Positions 1 to 8,916 of a DNA stretch of 64,000 bases are shown in pieces. Position 1 is the stretch's first letter, and every line of letters starts with the position of its first letter. The notes under the pieces were generated by a model that was not told the DNA's origin, did not search any database, and saw only the letters and a list, made by a program, of their open reading frames with translations. The stretch covers positions 1-64,000 of the forward strand of contig CAMOGS010000060.1 of assembly GCA_946614255.1 (NCBI GenBank), read 5' to 3'. Both the position numbers and the translations under genes were made by a program. This DNA is from UBA3871 sp002392265 (GTDB taxonomy: Bacteria > Bacillota > Clostridia > Peptostreptococcales > Anaerovoracaceae).

Positions 1-129
1 ATAAGCATCAATAGATAAATCAGCAGTGTCCGAATTCTCTGGCATCATAGTGCCACCTTTTGGCTTCGCCTTTGCCGTAATTATCGAACTTTTTTTCAGC
101 TTGTCAAAAATAATATCTTCTATACTCAT
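1..129 (-). CDS. 5' part of an unidentified gene, cut by the window start
   Basis: An open frame starts with ATG at 127-129 and runs off the left end. It gives 43 residues beginning MSIEDIIFDKLKKSSI and contains no stop. A GGTGA motif lies seven bases before the start, and the preceding ABC ATPase gene ends 22 bases upstream, so this is the next gene of the same minus-strand glycan operon. The visible part is short, hydrophilic and low in complexity, and no domain can be named. In comparable loci a glycosyltransferase or methyltransferase often follows the exporter genes, but nothing here proves it. Confidence 0.6.
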   Translation of the reverse strand, partial: MSIEDIIFDKLKKSSIITAKAKPKGGTMMPENSDTADLSIDAY

Positions 130-151
130 TTTAATCACCATAACCTGTTTT

Positions 152-892
152 TTAATGGTTGGACAAAAAAGCTTCGTACTCCCCGCAAATATCTGCTGTT
201 GCACCAAAAGCTCTCTGCTTTCCATGATCCAACCAAAGCACTTTGTTACAAAGATCTCGTACTTGTGCGATGGAATGTGACACAAATATTGTCGCAGCCC
301 CGTCTTCTATAATCTCCCTCATCTTCTTTGCGCTCTTTTCTTGAAAAGCACCATCACCGACAGATAGCACTTCATCGAGAATTAAGATTTCCGGTTGAAC
401 CATAGAGGCTATTGAAAAAGCCAGTCTTGACTGCATACCCGTTGACAGCTGCTTAAACGGTCGGTCTTCAAAATCCCAAAGCTCAGAAAAATCTAAAATC
501 TGCTTGTACATTTCATCCATAAAGACTCTGGTATAACCAAGCATAGCTCCGCGCAGATACGCATTTTCTTTCACGGTCAAGTCGGGGTCAAACCCACTGG
601 CAAGTTCCAGCAGCGCAGAAACTTTGCCAAAACGCTGTATTATGCCACTGCGGGGCTCCATCACTCCGATTATAGCTTTAAGCAACGTGGACTTCCCCGC
701 ACCGTTCGCGCCTACAATCCCCAGCATGTCGCCCTCTTTAAGCTCAAACGAAACATTTTCTACGGCCGTGAAGGTTTCAACGCTATAATTTTTTTTCAAA
801 TGGCGCATCGTCCATTCTTTCAATCCTATATCTTTGAAATCACCGATTTTATAGCTGATTGACACATTATCGGCCTTTATCATTGTTTTCAT
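152..892 (-). CDS. ABC exporter ATP-binding subunit, Wzt/TagH type
   Basis: This 246-residue protein is the ATPase of a polysaccharide or teichoic-acid type exporter, moving an undecaprenyl-linked glycan across the cytoplasmic membrane. Walker A is GANGAGKST (about residue 62), the signature is LSTGMQSRLAFS and Walker B is ILILDEVLSVGD. The sequence ends soon after the H-loop (FVSHS), so it lacks the C-terminal glycan-binding domain of long Wzt proteins and resembles short TagH/RfbB-type ATPases. The permease gene lies 28 bp upstream in the same operon, so the two form one transporter. The substrate is not readable from the sequence. The neighbouring GDP-deoxyhexose genes suggest a rhamnose-type glycan. 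Confidence 0.92.
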   Translation of the reverse strand: MKTMIKADNVSISYKIGDFKDIGLKEWTMRHLKKNYSVETFTAVENVSFELKEGDMLGIVGANGAGKSTLLKAIIGVMEPRSGIIQRFGKVSALLELASGFDPDLTVKENAYLRGAMLGYTRVFMDEMYKQILDFSELWDFEDRPFKQLSTGMQSRLAFSIASMVQPEILILDEVLSVGDGAFQEKSAKKMREIIEDGAATIFVSHSIAQVRDLCNKVLWLDHGKQRAFGATADICGEYEAFLSNH

Positions 893-920
893 TCTCTATG
901 AGTCCTCAACTGCACTTTCT

Positions 921-1688
921 TTAGATATAATATAAAAACTCATGATTGTACCTTTTGTACATCCACATTCCAATCCCGAGTGCAATCAAGGCGTCTGCTA
1001 AAAGTAACAAATGAAACTGCAGAGACGGTATGGTTGACTCCAATACAATCTTTCTAAAATACCTTATGAACAAATATAGCGGATTAAGCAAAAATAGGTT
1101 TCTGACTGTATCGCTGAACATGTCAATTGGGTAAAAAATTGCAGACATCCACATAATCAATTGAGTTGCAATGCCCCACAGATATTGCATATCCCTGAAG
1201 AACACAAAAAGCGCTGAAAGGATTAATCCCAAACCTAAATTAAAAACGATTAATAATACTATGGGATAAACCAATACCATATATTTCCATGTAAATGGGA
1301 TGCCATCAATTGCGACGAAAAGGAAGAATACTAAAAGAGTTAATCCGAAGTTTATTAATGCAGATACATTCTGCGAAAACAAAAATAAATACTTTGGAAC
1401 ATTCACCTTTGTGAAGATAGAGGAATTCGCGAGTAACGATGTCATCCCCTGATTGGTTGCATCTATAAAGTATGAAAAGATCAACTGCCCTGCAAAAATG
1501 TAAATCGCAAAATGCTCTATATTTGCACCGAGAAGCTTGCCAAACACCAGCCACATAATAAGCAGATTCATCAGTGGTGATATGATACTCCACGCCATTC
1601 CAAGGATTGTTCTTTTATATTTTTTTGCAAAATCGCGTTTGACCAATTCCTCAAACAGAAACTGGTGCTGCTTTAATTTTTGTATCAT
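921..1688 (-). CDS. ABC-2 type polysaccharide export permease, Wzm/TagG type
   Basis: This 255-residue integral membrane protein has about six hydrophobic segments and the ABC-2 permease pattern. The N-terminal motif FEELVKRDFAKKYKRTILGM is typical of polysaccharide and polyol-phosphate export permeases just before the first membrane span. GGAG five bases before the ATG supports the start. It sits between the Rmd-like reductase (12 bp upstream) and its cognate ATPase (28 bp downstream). With the ATPase it should form the flippase for the glycan assembled by the upstream genes. Its length and topology are normal for the family. Confidence 0.92.
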   Translation of the reverse strand: MIQKLKQHQFLFEELVKRDFAKKYKRTILGMAWSIISPLMNLLIMWLVFGKLLGANIEHFAIYIFAGQLIFSYFIDATNQGMTSLLANSSIFTKVNVPKYLFLFSQNVSALINFGLTLLVFFLFVAIDGIPFTWKYMVLVYPIVLLIVFNLGLGLILSALFVFFRDMQYLWGIATQLIMWMSAIFYPIDMFSDTVRNLFLLNPLYLFIRYFRKIVLESTIPSLQFHLLLLADALIALGIGMWMYKRYNHEFLYYI

Positions 1689-1700
1689 TTCTACTCCAAG

Positions 1701-2621
1701 TTAGGATAATTTTTCGCGCCATTCAAATAACACATCGTTTATTATCTCATCTATTTCAATCTGCGGTTGCCAGCCTGTGTCTCTCGTCAATTTACTCCTG
1801 TTACAGCAAATTACAGGAGTCTCGCTAGGCCGCATACGCTCTGGATCCTGTTTTGTGACAATGGCGCAATGTGCCTTGGAAAGCATCTTGTCAAGAATCT
1901 CTTGCGCACTGTACGTAATCCCCGAACCAACATTATATATCTCGCCGGGTAACCCTTTTTCAGCTAGCAATCTATATGCCCTGACTACATCTTTCACGTG
2001 TGTGAAATCACGCCGCGACGATAGATTGCCTACCTTCATGTACTTTTCAATTCCGTTTTCTACCTTTGCAATGCCCGAAGCAAAATCGGGAAACAAAAAA
2101 CCTTCTCTCTGCCCTGCGCCGCAATGATTGAAAGATCTCGTCATACAAATATTCATGCCATATGCACGAACATATATTCCCGCCATCTGCTCCTGTGCCA
2201 TTTTTGATACGGCATATGGAGTTTGTGGATTTAAGAGTATATCCTCATGCACATTGACACCTTTGTCGCCGAGCTGCCCATACTCGTCCGATGATCCAAC
2301 CAAAACAATCCTCGTTGATGGATTAACAGTGCGCACTGCTTCTAATAGGTTAACCGCTGCTAGCACGTTAATTTCAAAGGTCTCTTTCGGCTTTTTCCAA
2401 GAGATTGGCACGCTTGCCTGTCCCGCAAGATGGATAACAATATCGGGGTTTACATATTGAACAGAGTTTAATGTTTCCTGCGAATCTAAGAGGTCACACT
2501 TTATCGTCTTTTCGGCTTCGCGCACATCAATGCCAACAACATCATATCCGTTTTTTTCTAACTCTTCACAAAGGTATTTTCCTACAAATCCTAGGCTACC
2601 TGTTACAAGGGCTTTTTTCAT
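1701..2621 (-). CDS. rmd: NAD(P)-dependent GDP-4-keto-6-deoxy-mannose reductase-like (Rmd)
   Basis: This is a 306-residue extended short-chain dehydrogenase. The Rossmann motif is GSLGFVGKYL near the N terminus and the catalytic pair is in TPYAVSK (YxxxK) after SSDEYG. Following Gmd, an enzyme of this kind reduces the 4-keto group of GDP-4-keto-6-deoxymannose to give GDP-D-rhamnose. The start ATG overlaps the gmd stop by four bases (ATGA), a sign of translational coupling. The alternative, a GDP-fucose synthase (epimerase-reductase), is less likely because Rmd-type proteins are about this length and lack the epimerase Cys-His signature that I looked for, but sequence alone does not settle the product stereochemistry. 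Confidence 0.82.
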   Translation of the reverse strand: MKKALVTGSLGFVGKYLCEELEKNGYDVVGIDVREAEKTIKCDLLDSQETLNSVQYVNPDIVIHLAGQASVPISWKKPKETFEINVLAAVNLLEAVRTVNPSTRIVLVGSSDEYGQLGDKGVNVHEDILLNPQTPYAVSKMAQEQMAGIYVRAYGMNICMTRSFNHCGAGQREGFLFPDFASGIAKVENGIEKYMKVGNLSSRRDFTHVKDVVRAYRLLAEKGLPGEIYNVGSGITYSAQEILDKMLSKAHCAIVTKQDPERMRPSETPVICCNRSKLTRDTGWQPQIEIDEIINDVLFEWREKLS

Positions 2622-3655
2622 AATAAATTCGCCTTTTCACGCTCTGCAAGCTCTAAATCATACTCAGCCATGATTGCGCAAAGCTCTTCATAGCTTGTCT
2701 TTTGTGGGTTCCACCCCAACACCGTCTTTGCTTTTGTGGGATCTCCCCAAAGATTTACAACGTCAGTAGGTCTGAACCACTGAGGGTTAACACATACCAG
2801 CATCTTTCCGGTCTTTTTGTCATAACCCTTTTCGTCCATGCCGCTACCTTTCCACTCCAGTTCGATGCCATCATGTGCAAATGCCAGTGTTGTGAACTCG
2901 CGAACTGTATGCTGCACACCTGTAGCAATTACATAATCGTCAGGTGTGTCATGCTGTAGCATCAGCCACATACATTCAACATAGTCCTTTGCATATCCCC
3001 AGTCACGAAGCGAGTCCAAATTTCCAAGTTCCAGATGGTCCTGCAGGCCAACTGCGATTCTCCCTGCTGCGCGCGTAATTTTTCTTGTTACAAAGTTTTC
3101 GCCCCTACGCTCCGACTCGTGGTTAAACAGGATTCCGTTGCAAGCAAACATCCCGTATGCCTCACGATATTCCTTTATCATCCAATACCCATACTGCTTT
3201 GCAATAGCATATGGGCTGTACGGATGGAACGGAGTAGTCTCGCTCTGAGGGCATTCTTCCACTTTTCCGTATAACTCAGATGTTGACGCCTGGTATATGC
3301 GACATGTTTTCTCCATACCGAGCATATGCACGGCTTCTAAAACACGAAGCACACCGAGAGCATCTATATCACCTGTATACTCTGCAGCATCAAAACTGAT
3401 CTGAACATGACTCTGTGCCGCAAGATTATATATTTCGTCCGGCTTTACCTCTCCGATTATTCTAATGATTGAACTTGAATCCGAAAGGTCGCCTTCGTGG
3501 AGCTGAATCTTTTCAATAATATGATCTATACGTTGGGTGGTCGGAACAGACGAACGACGAATAATACCGTGCACTTCATACCCCTTTTCAAGCAGAAACT
3601 CCGCGAGGTACGACCCATCCTGACCTGTAATTCCTGTAATCAATGCTGTTTTCAT
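2618..3655 (-). CDS. gmd: GDP-mannose 4,6-dehydratase
   Basis: This 345-residue enzyme converts GDP-mannose to GDP-4-keto-6-deoxymannose. The Rossmann motif is GITGQDGSYL at the N terminus, followed by the conserved IIRRSS. The catalytic set is visible as STSELYG and the YSPYAIAK (YxxxK) motif, and the NADP-binding RRGENFVTRK segment is intact. The length is normal. The gene starts one base after the manC stop and overlaps the reductase gene by four bases, so manC-gmd-rmd is a tightly coupled unit making a GDP-deoxyhexose. GDP-D-rhamnose made by Gmd plus Rmd is an established S-layer glycan precursor in Aneurinibacillus thermoaerophilus. Confidence 0.95.
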   Translation of the reverse strand: MKTALITGITGQDGSYLAEFLLEKGYEVHGIIRRSSVPTTQRIDHIIEKIQLHEGDLSDSSSIIRIIGEVKPDEIYNLAAQSHVQISFDAAEYTGDIDALGVLRVLEAVHMLGMEKTCRIYQASTSELYGKVEECPQSETTPFHPYSPYAIAKQYGYWMIKEYREAYGMFACNGILFNHESERRGENFVTRKITRAAGRIAVGLQDHLELGNLDSLRDWGYAKDYVECMWLMLQHDTPDDYVIATGVQHTVREFTTLAFAHDGIELEWKGSGMDEKGYDKKTGKMLVCVNPQWFRPTDVVNLWGDPTKAKTVLGWNPQKTSYEELCAIMAEYDLELAEREKANLL

Positions 3656-3656
3656 T

Positions 3657-4727
3657 TTATAAATACTCCGTTCTGTTGCAAATCTTCAAGTTTTCTATGA
3701 TTTTCTTTATGTCACCGGTGCTGTTTTTGTCACATATCAACGTAACATCGTCGGTATCAATTACAACGAGGTCTTCTATTCCAACCGTTGCAATCAGTTT
3801 GCCGTTGCCTTGAATTATGGTGTTTTTTGTATCAATTGATACGACATTTCCATTAATAACATTCCCAAACTCGTTGCAAGGCTGCATGCGCTCTATTGCG
3901 AGCCATGATCCAACATCATCCCATCCGAAGGAACCGCTCAGGATATAAATGTTCTCTGCTTTCTCCATAACGCCATAGTCTATCGATTCGGAGCGAAAAG
4001 CTTGGAATTCATTTTCAAGAACTTTTTCCTGCTCCTCGGTTCCGATAGCGGCTTTTATTCTCAAAAGACCTTCGTATGTCTCAGTCATGCTTTTCTTGAG
4101 GTTTGAAAGAATCGTTGAAACCTTCCAGATAAACATTCCACTGTTCCACAGATACTGCTGTGCAGCGATATATTTGCGAGCTGTTTCCGCATCTGGCTTT
4201 TCCACAAAACAGTCGACCTTGAAAGCTTCTCCCAGAGTCTCGTCCTGACTGATTTTTATATAACCGTAGCCTGTTTCGGGATATGTCGGTGTAATTCCCA
4301 GTGTAACGAGATTATCCCCTTTTTCTGCGACATCTGCCGCTTCTGAAAGAGTTCTGCGGAATATCTGAGGATGCGTAATAAGATGATCCGACGGGAGTAC
4401 ATACATTATCGCATCGTCATACTTTTTTGAAATATGAACAGCACCGAGACCGATGCACGGTGCTGTATTGCGACCAATCGGTTCACAAAGGATGTTTTCA
4501 TCCGGGATTTCCGGAAGCTGTTCTTTTACAAGTGTTTTATAGCTACGATTTGTTGCGATGTATATATCTTTAATATCCACAAGCGGCAGGATTCTCTCTA
4601 CCGTTAGCTGAATCATAGTTTTCCCGTCGCCTGTCAGTGACAGGAACTGCTTTGGCAGATTGGCTCTGCTCTTTGGCCAAAATCTCTCGCCACGGCCTCC
4701 TGCCATTATGAGTGCTGTCTTTTTCAT
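3657..4727 (-). CDS. manC: Mannose-1-phosphate guanylyltransferase
   Basis: This enzyme makes GDP-mannose from mannose 1-phosphate and GTP. The nucleotidyltransferase signature MAGGRGERFWPKSR is at residues 8-21, and the sugar-binding FVEKPD motif is near the middle. I start at the ATG at 4727 (357 residues, MKKTALIMAGG) because the family begins there; the frame stays open to 4772, inside the ManA gene. The protein ends at about 357 residues and so lacks the isomerase domain of bifunctional ManC proteins. That agrees with a separate manA gene immediately upstream. No phosphomannomutase gene is in the window. Confidence 0.93.
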   Translation of the reverse strand: MKKTALIMAGGRGERFWPKSRANLPKQFLSLTGDGKTMIQLTVERILPLVDIKDIYIATNRSYKTLVKEQLPEIPDENILCEPIGRNTAPCIGLGAVHISKKYDDAIMYVLPSDHLITHPQIFRRTLSEAADVAEKGDNLVTLGITPTYPETGYGYIKISQDETLGEAFKVDCFVEKPDAETARKYIAAQQYLWNSGMFIWKVSTILSNLKKSMTETYEGLLRIKAAIGTEEQEKVLENEFQAFRSESIDYGVMEKAENIYILSGSFGWDDVGSWLAIERMQPCNEFGNVINGNVVSIDTKNTIIQGNGKLIATVGIEDLVVIDTDDVTLICDKNSTGDIKKIIENLKICNRTEYL

Positions 4728-4729
4728 TT

Positions 4730-5713
4730 CTATCTTTCTTCCCTCCAAACTTTGGAAATGAGTATTCTGCATTTCCCCCGTACTCTATACTCCCCTATAG
4801 CCGCCGGCATAAAAAAGGATTCGCCGGTACGCACTCTGTAGGTTTTTTCCCCGGATATTATATCTCCTTCGCCTGATACGCAAAGCAGGTGCTGGAATGA
4901 GGCTCCGTCACAAACAAGTTTAGCCTCTGTTTCCACATCTGCTTTATACGCTCTGAAGTAACTGCATGAAAACATTTCCGTGATTGAAAATCCCGGAAAT
5001 GTTGCAACTCCGTTTGCTCTACATTCACTAGGTATAATCGGTTCGTAATTCATTACCTGCGCAGCACGCTCCAAATGAAGCGGGCGGAGGTTTCCGTCTA
5101 CATCCTTACGGTTATAGTCATAAACTCTGAAGGTTGTGTTTGAGTTTTGCTGTATTTCAGCTATTACAATCCCCGCACCTATTGCATGAATCGTGCCAGG
5201 CAGAATGTAAAACACATCGCCTTTTTTAACAGGTACTTTGTTCAGCGCTTCGCATATACTGCCTTCTTTTGAGCGGCGTAAAAACTCTGATTCCGTGATA
5301 GTCTTTGATAATCCCAGATATATGCTCGACTGAGGTTTACAGTCGACTATGTACCACATCTCGGCTTTTCCACTTTCGCCTTTGTCTTTGTTTGCTGTCA
5401 CATCAGACGGATGCACCTGAATTGACAAGTCCTTTGCGGCATCTATAAGCTTTACCATGATAGGAAAAGTTTCACCGTGAGCACAATCATCACCCCAAAA
5501 GCCCTTGCGGTCAATTTCCCCCAGTTCGAGGAGAGTCTTCCCTTTAAAGTCACCCTCTGCAACAACTGACATCCCATCCGGGTGTGCTGCAAGCTCCCAG
5601 CTTTCCGCGGTTACCTTTGGCGCATCACTCTTTCCGTATTCTTTTTTTAGCCGTTCGCCGCCCCAAAGGTACTCTTTGTAGCACGGCTGAAGCTTTAACG
5701 GTCTATACTCCAT
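4730..5713 (-). CDS. manA: Mannose-6-phosphate isomerase, class I
   Basis: This zinc enzyme interconverts fructose 6-phosphate and mannose 6-phosphate and feeds the GDP-mannose branch. The metal and active-site motifs are QVHPSD, the glutamate of AEMWYIV, and GTIHAIG followed by AEIQQNSNTTFRVYDYNR. I choose the ATG at 5713 (MEYRPLKLQP, 327 residues), which starts three bases after the stop of the upstream glycosyltransferase. The frame is open further upstream, but those residues have no family equivalent. The length matches short Bacillus-type isomerases. The gene lies two bases upstream of the manC start. Confidence 0.93.
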   Translation of the reverse strand: MEYRPLKLQPCYKEYLWGGERLKKEYGKSDAPKVTAESWELAAHPDGMSVVAEGDFKGKTLLELGEIDRKGFWGDDCAHGETFPIMVKLIDAAKDLSIQVHPSDVTANKDKGESGKAEMWYIVDCKPQSSIYLGLSKTITESEFLRRSKEGSICEALNKVPVKKGDVFYILPGTIHAIGAGIVIAEIQQNSNTTFRVYDYNRKDVDGNLRPLHLERAAQVMNYEPIIPSECRANGVATFPGFSITEMFSCSYFRAYKADVETEAKLVCDGASFQHLLCVSGEGDIISGEKTYRVRTGESFFMPAAIGEYRVRGKCRILISKVWREER

Positions 5714-5715
5714 TA

Positions 5716-6852
5716 TTATCCAAGTACTTCTTTGCATACCGAAATCAATTGCTGCGCAGAAGTCTCCCATGTAAATTTCTTTTCCTGCTCGTAACCTTTT
5801 TTTCTGAGGCTCTCTGCATATTCTTTGTCTGAAAGAACCTTCATGATAGCTTTAGCAATATCCCCTTCATCCAAAGGGTTAACCAAAGCTGCGGCATCAC
5901 CGCATATTTCCGGCATTGATGCAGCATCCGAGGTTACAACAGGGCAACCCCAGTGCATCGCCTCAAGCGGCGGCATGCCAAACCCCTCGTAAAGAGAAGG
6001 GAAAACAAACAACTCCGCATTTTGATACAGACAGTTTCTTTCTCTGTTTGATATGTAGCCGGTAAAAATTATATCTTTGGCAAAAGTGCTTTCTTTTGCT
6101 GCCCTGTATATTTCTTCGTTCTGCCAGCCTTTACCGCCCGCCAAAACGAGCCGGTACGGCAGCTTTTCATTTTTCTTAAGCATTTCGAAAGCGTGAATCA
6201 GACGAACCAGGTTTTTCCTGGGTTCAATCGTGCCGACATAGAGAATGTATGGCTTGGTAATGCCGTATTTCCCTAATGTGACCTCTGAATCTGCGGTCTC
6301 CTCGGAAAAAGAAGGTGCGCTGTATATTACAGAAACCTTTTCTTCAGGAACGCCCAGCAGGTCTATGATTTCGCGTTTGGAAAACTCCGAAATGGTGATG
6401 ATTCTGTCGCTGCGCTTTGCGCTGCGCTCCATTCCGGCCGATATTCTCCGGAGATTGCGTGCGTCCATGGTCTCAGGGAACCTCACATATGTCATGTCAT
6501 AGACTGTTGTAATAATTTTTCCCCGTATTTTGGGCGGCACGATATAATTAAAAAAAACGGTTCCATCGGATTTCTGTGAAAAGAGGTTGTCGTAGGAAAT
6601 TGGCAAAGCCCTCCAAAGTCTCCTATAAACTCCATACGGAAAAACACGGCTTACATTCATATCCATATCTATTCCCTGCAGCGCCTGACTATTATCATTC
6701 CTACCGCAGAAATTGAACAAATTACCGCAAAACTGTATTTCATCATCACTTTTCAGCCTTTTGGCAAGTTCGTATGTATATGTGCCTATTCCCGATCGCT
6801 TGCCGCAGCAGGGCTGCAGCTCAAGGGCAATGGTTTTTACCGTTTTGTTCAT
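5716..6852 (-). CDS. Glycosyltransferase family 4
   Basis: This 378-residue GT-B fold glycosyltransferase carries the retaining GT4 pattern. YILYVGTIEPRKNLVRLI starts the donor-binding domain, and the EX7E motif is in YEGFGMPPLEAM, followed by CPVVTSDAASMPE. The N-terminal half is the acceptor domain. No signal peptide or membrane span is visible, so it acts at the inner face of the membrane. Gene order suggests it adds a mannose- or deoxyhexose-type residue from a GDP-sugar made by the next genes, but donor and acceptor cannot be read. It is a diverged paralog of the next gene upstream. Confidence 0.9.
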   Translation of the reverse strand: MNKTVKTIALELQPCCGKRSGIGTYTYELAKRLKSDDEIQFCGNLFNFCGRNDNSQALQGIDMDMNVSRVFPYGVYRRLWRALPISYDNLFSQKSDGTVFFNYIVPPKIRGKIITTVYDMTYVRFPETMDARNLRRISAGMERSAKRSDRIITISEFSKREIIDLLGVPEEKVSVIYSAPSFSEETADSEVTLGKYGITKPYILYVGTIEPRKNLVRLIHAFEMLKKNEKLPYRLVLAGGKGWQNEEIYRAAKESTFAKDIIFTGYISNRERNCLYQNAELFVFPSLYEGFGMPPLEAMHWGCPVVTSDAASMPEICGDAAALVNPLDEGDIAKAIMKVLSDKEYAESLRKKGYEQEKKFTWETSAQQLISVCKEVLG

Positions 6853-6880
6853 ATCCTAATCCATTAAATTGTCGGCGAAA

Positions 6881-8002
6881 TCAAATTGACTCGATGACTT
6901 TGCCGAGTTTATCGGCAGAGTCCTCCCACGAAAAACGTTTTGCGTTTTCGAAGCCTTTTTCTACTATCGTGCTCCTGTATTCATCATCAGTTAGAAGCCT
7001 GATTAGGCCTGCCGCTATATCGTCTGTGTCGTATGGGTTGACGTATTCGGCTGCGTCGCCCGCAGCTTCCGGCAGTGCGCTTACACTAGAGGTCAGAACT
7101 GCTGTGCCACATTGCTGCGCTTCGATTACGGGAATGCCAAAGCCTTCGTAAAGTGTGGGGAAGGCAAAAACTTCCGCCGCCGAGTATAGTGCTGCCTTGT
7201 GCTCGTCATCAACATAGCCGATTGAGTGAATGGCGTCTTTGGCTTTTATTTTCCGCAGCGCTTCTGCTTCGTCGAACTTCCACCCGAGGCCGCCGGCGAT
7301 TACGAGTTCGTGCGGCAAATTGGTCTCAGCTTTCATTTTGTCAAAGGCCTGAATCAGCCTGACCAGATTTTTCCGTGGGTTCAGGCTGCCTACAAACAGG
7401 ATGAACGGTTTTTCCAGATTGTAGCGCCTGCGCACCTCTGAAAGCATCTCTTCATCGCTCACCATCCTTATTTTGTCGGATGCGGCGCATGGGATGACAT
7501 CTATTTTTTCGGCGGGAATCCCGAGGATATCCTGCATTTCTTTTTTAGTAAACTCTGATATTGCAATGAATCGCTCTGCGCGTTTGCAAAGATATTTGTA
7601 TTGCTGCTTCCAAAGCAGTACGCGTGATTTCTGGTAGGTTTCACTCATGCGAAAAACTGCCAGATCCGTAATAATAGGGATTACTTTGCAGCTCTTCGGA
7701 AGAACGAATGGCACCTTTGAATCCACCGTCAGCAAAACTGCGTTTTCGCAATATTTGCGCCCTAGGCCGAATGACTGGAAAGCGATGCGCTTTATGCCCT
7801 CTTCATATGTGCATGGTGCTTCGATTACTTTTGTGTTTTCGGAGCAGTTAAACTCAGGGCTGTTTTTGGGGATTACTATTTCGCAATCCCTTTTTGTGAT
7901 TTCAGTGAACGGTCCGAACCACTCCCGCATCATTATTCCGATGCCTGAGCTGTTTGATTTGTACTGCAGGGCATTTATTACTATTTTTGTTTCCTTTGAC
8001 AT
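6881..8002 (-). CDS. Glycosyltransferase family 4, first gene of the glycan operon
   Basis: This 373-residue GT4 enzyme has the donor-site motif PFILFVGSLNPRKNLVRLI and the EX7E motif in YEGFGIPVIEAQ. It shares layout and many motifs with the neighbouring 378-residue enzyme, so the pair arose by duplication and may add consecutive sugars. It is the first gene downstream of a consensus promoter 62-90 bases away, with a small hairpin (CCCAC...GTGGG) in the leader. It is soluble and lacks a signal peptide. Substrate unknown. Confidence 0.9.
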   Translation of the reverse strand: MSKETKIVINALQYKSNSSGIGIMMREWFGPFTEITKRDCEIVIPKNSPEFNCSENTKVIEAPCTYEEGIKRIAFQSFGLGRKYCENAVLLTVDSKVPFVLPKSCKVIPIITDLAVFRMSETYQKSRVLLWKQQYKYLCKRAERFIAISEFTKKEMQDILGIPAEKIDVIPCAASDKIRMVSDEEMLSEVRRRYNLEKPFILFVGSLNPRKNLVRLIQAFDKMKAETNLPHELVIAGGLGWKFDEAEALRKIKAKDAIHSIGYVDDEHKAALYSAAEVFAFPTLYEGFGIPVIEAQQCGTAVLTSSVSALPEAAGDAAEYVNPYDTDDIAAGLIRLLTDDEYRSTIVEKGFENAKRFSWEDSADKLGKVIESI

Positions 8003-8063
8003 TATGTACTGCTCTATTTTTTATCTCAAACCCACCCGCTCGTGGGCATACACATACACTGTA

Positions 8064-8092
8064 ATTATACTATTTTGTGATGGGTTTATCAA
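8064..8092 (-). promoter_or_regulatory. Sigma-A type promoter of the glycan operon
   Basis: On the minus strand, TTGATA (8087-8092) and a perfect TATAAT (8064-8069) are separated by 17 bases. The -10 box lies 61 bases before the ATG at 8002, leaving a leader of about 50 bases that contains a 5-bp-stem hairpin. No other comparable promoter is visible within the operon, whose genes are spaced by less than 30 bases, so this one may drive all genes from 8002 to beyond position 1. Confidence 0.75.
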
Positions 8093-8166
8093 TATTTTTC
8101 GGCCAAAGAAACGCTGTTTTCAGATAATGTTTCAATCATAATTGATGCAGGGGGTATCATTATGTC

Positions 8167-8204
8167 AAAACAAGCCCCGACTCAGTCAGCCGAGCCGGGG
8201 CTTG
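8167..8204 (-). terminator. Rho-independent terminator after the 8.3-8.9 kb toxin-antitoxin pair
   Basis: CAAGCCCCG (8171-8179) pairs with CGGGGCTTG (8196-8204), and in the minus-strand direction the stem is followed by TTTTGACA. It lies 88 bases after the toxin stop codon and upstream of the glycan operon promoter, so it insulates the two units. Confidence 0.75.
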
Positions 8205-8291
8205 TTACTTAGTGCATATTAAAGCAGTATAAAGCAAGATATTAGGTTCTGTCCGCCTCTCGCTATATACGCTAAAAGAGACTCAGAAATG

Positions 8292-8594
8292 TCACAAATC
8301 TCGACCCACATATTGGATCGTTATAACATAGACTTTCTTCTTATCTTCATCAACCCGAAATATTGCTATGTAATTGTCAATTAACAGCTGCTTATATCCT
8401 TTGTTAGCATAGAATCCAACTAATCTGTCCTGATGAGAATTCGGAAAGGTTGCAAGTCCCAAGATTGCTTCTTTAAGCCGGTTTAATTGTTTCCTTGCGG
8501 TTTCCGGTGCTAAAAACTCACTAGCTATGTATGTGTAGATATCGTCTAAATCTCTATAAGCTTTTTCTAGCAACTCAACTTCATATCTATCCAA
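8292..8594 (-). CDS. Type II toxin, RelE/ParE superfamily
   Basis: This 100-residue protein has the ParE/RelE pattern: N-terminal helices with YRDLDDIYTYI, a conserved central FPNSHQDRLVGFY region, and a C-terminal beta segment ending in VYVITIQYVGRDL. It starts with TTG at 8592-8594, inside the last codons of the antitoxin gene, eight bases of overlap, and has GGAG about ten bases upstream. Family members either cleave ribosome-bound mRNA or poison gyrase. The sequence does not let me choose between these. The gene appears intact. Confidence 0.85.
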   Translation of the reverse strand: MDRYEVELLEKAYRDLDDIYTYIASEFLAPETARKQLNRLKEAILGLATFPNSHQDRLVGFYANKGYKQLLIDNYIAIFRVDEDKKKVYVITIQYVGRDL

Positions 8595-8850
8595 AATGCT
8601 TTTTCTCCAATTTATCGAACGCTACGGCCGCTTCAATTGTCTTTCCGGTTTCGGCAAATTCCTTTTCAGCTTCATAAATCACGTAATCTATGCGTGTTTC
8701 GCGCGCGAATTTTTCGTACAACTCGGCGCTCATTACCACCAAGTCGCTATAGCCATTCTTCGTTATAAAAATAGGCTCTTGGTTTTTATGTGCGAGTTCC
8801 GAAATAGCGCTTGTGTTACGTAAATCTCTAATTGGCATAATTGTTGGCAT
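8587..8850 (-). CDS. Type II antitoxin, Phd/YefM family
   Basis: This 87-residue protein has the Phd/YefM N-terminal DNA-binding fold (MPIRDLRNTSAISELAHKNQ, then PIFITKNGYSDLVVMS) and a charged C-terminal helix that would neutralise the toxin. GGAGGTG eight bases upstream supports the ATG at 8850. It precedes and overlaps the toxin gene, the usual order. A perfect 14-bp palindrome in its promoter region is the likely autoregulatory operator. Confidence 0.88.
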   Translation of the reverse strand: MPTIMPIRDLRNTSAISELAHKNQEPIFITKNGYSDLVVMSAELYEKFARETRIDYVIYEAEKEFAETGKTIEAAVAFDKLEKKHFG

Positions 8851-8872
8851 AATCCTTCACCTCCGTTGCATT

Positions 8873-8902
8873 ATTATAGCATAATTATGCTGCGTGCGTC
8901 AA
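8873..8902 (-). promoter_or_regulatory. Promoter and palindromic operator of the toxin-antitoxin operon
   Basis: TTGACG (8897-8902) and TATAAT (8873-8878) are spaced by 18 bases on the minus strand. The perfect palindrome AGCATAATTATGCT (8878-8891) touches the -10 box and fills most of the spacer. This is where a Phd-type antitoxin would bind to repress its own operon. Confidence 0.75.
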
Positions 8903-8916
8903 GGTTAGTCAACATC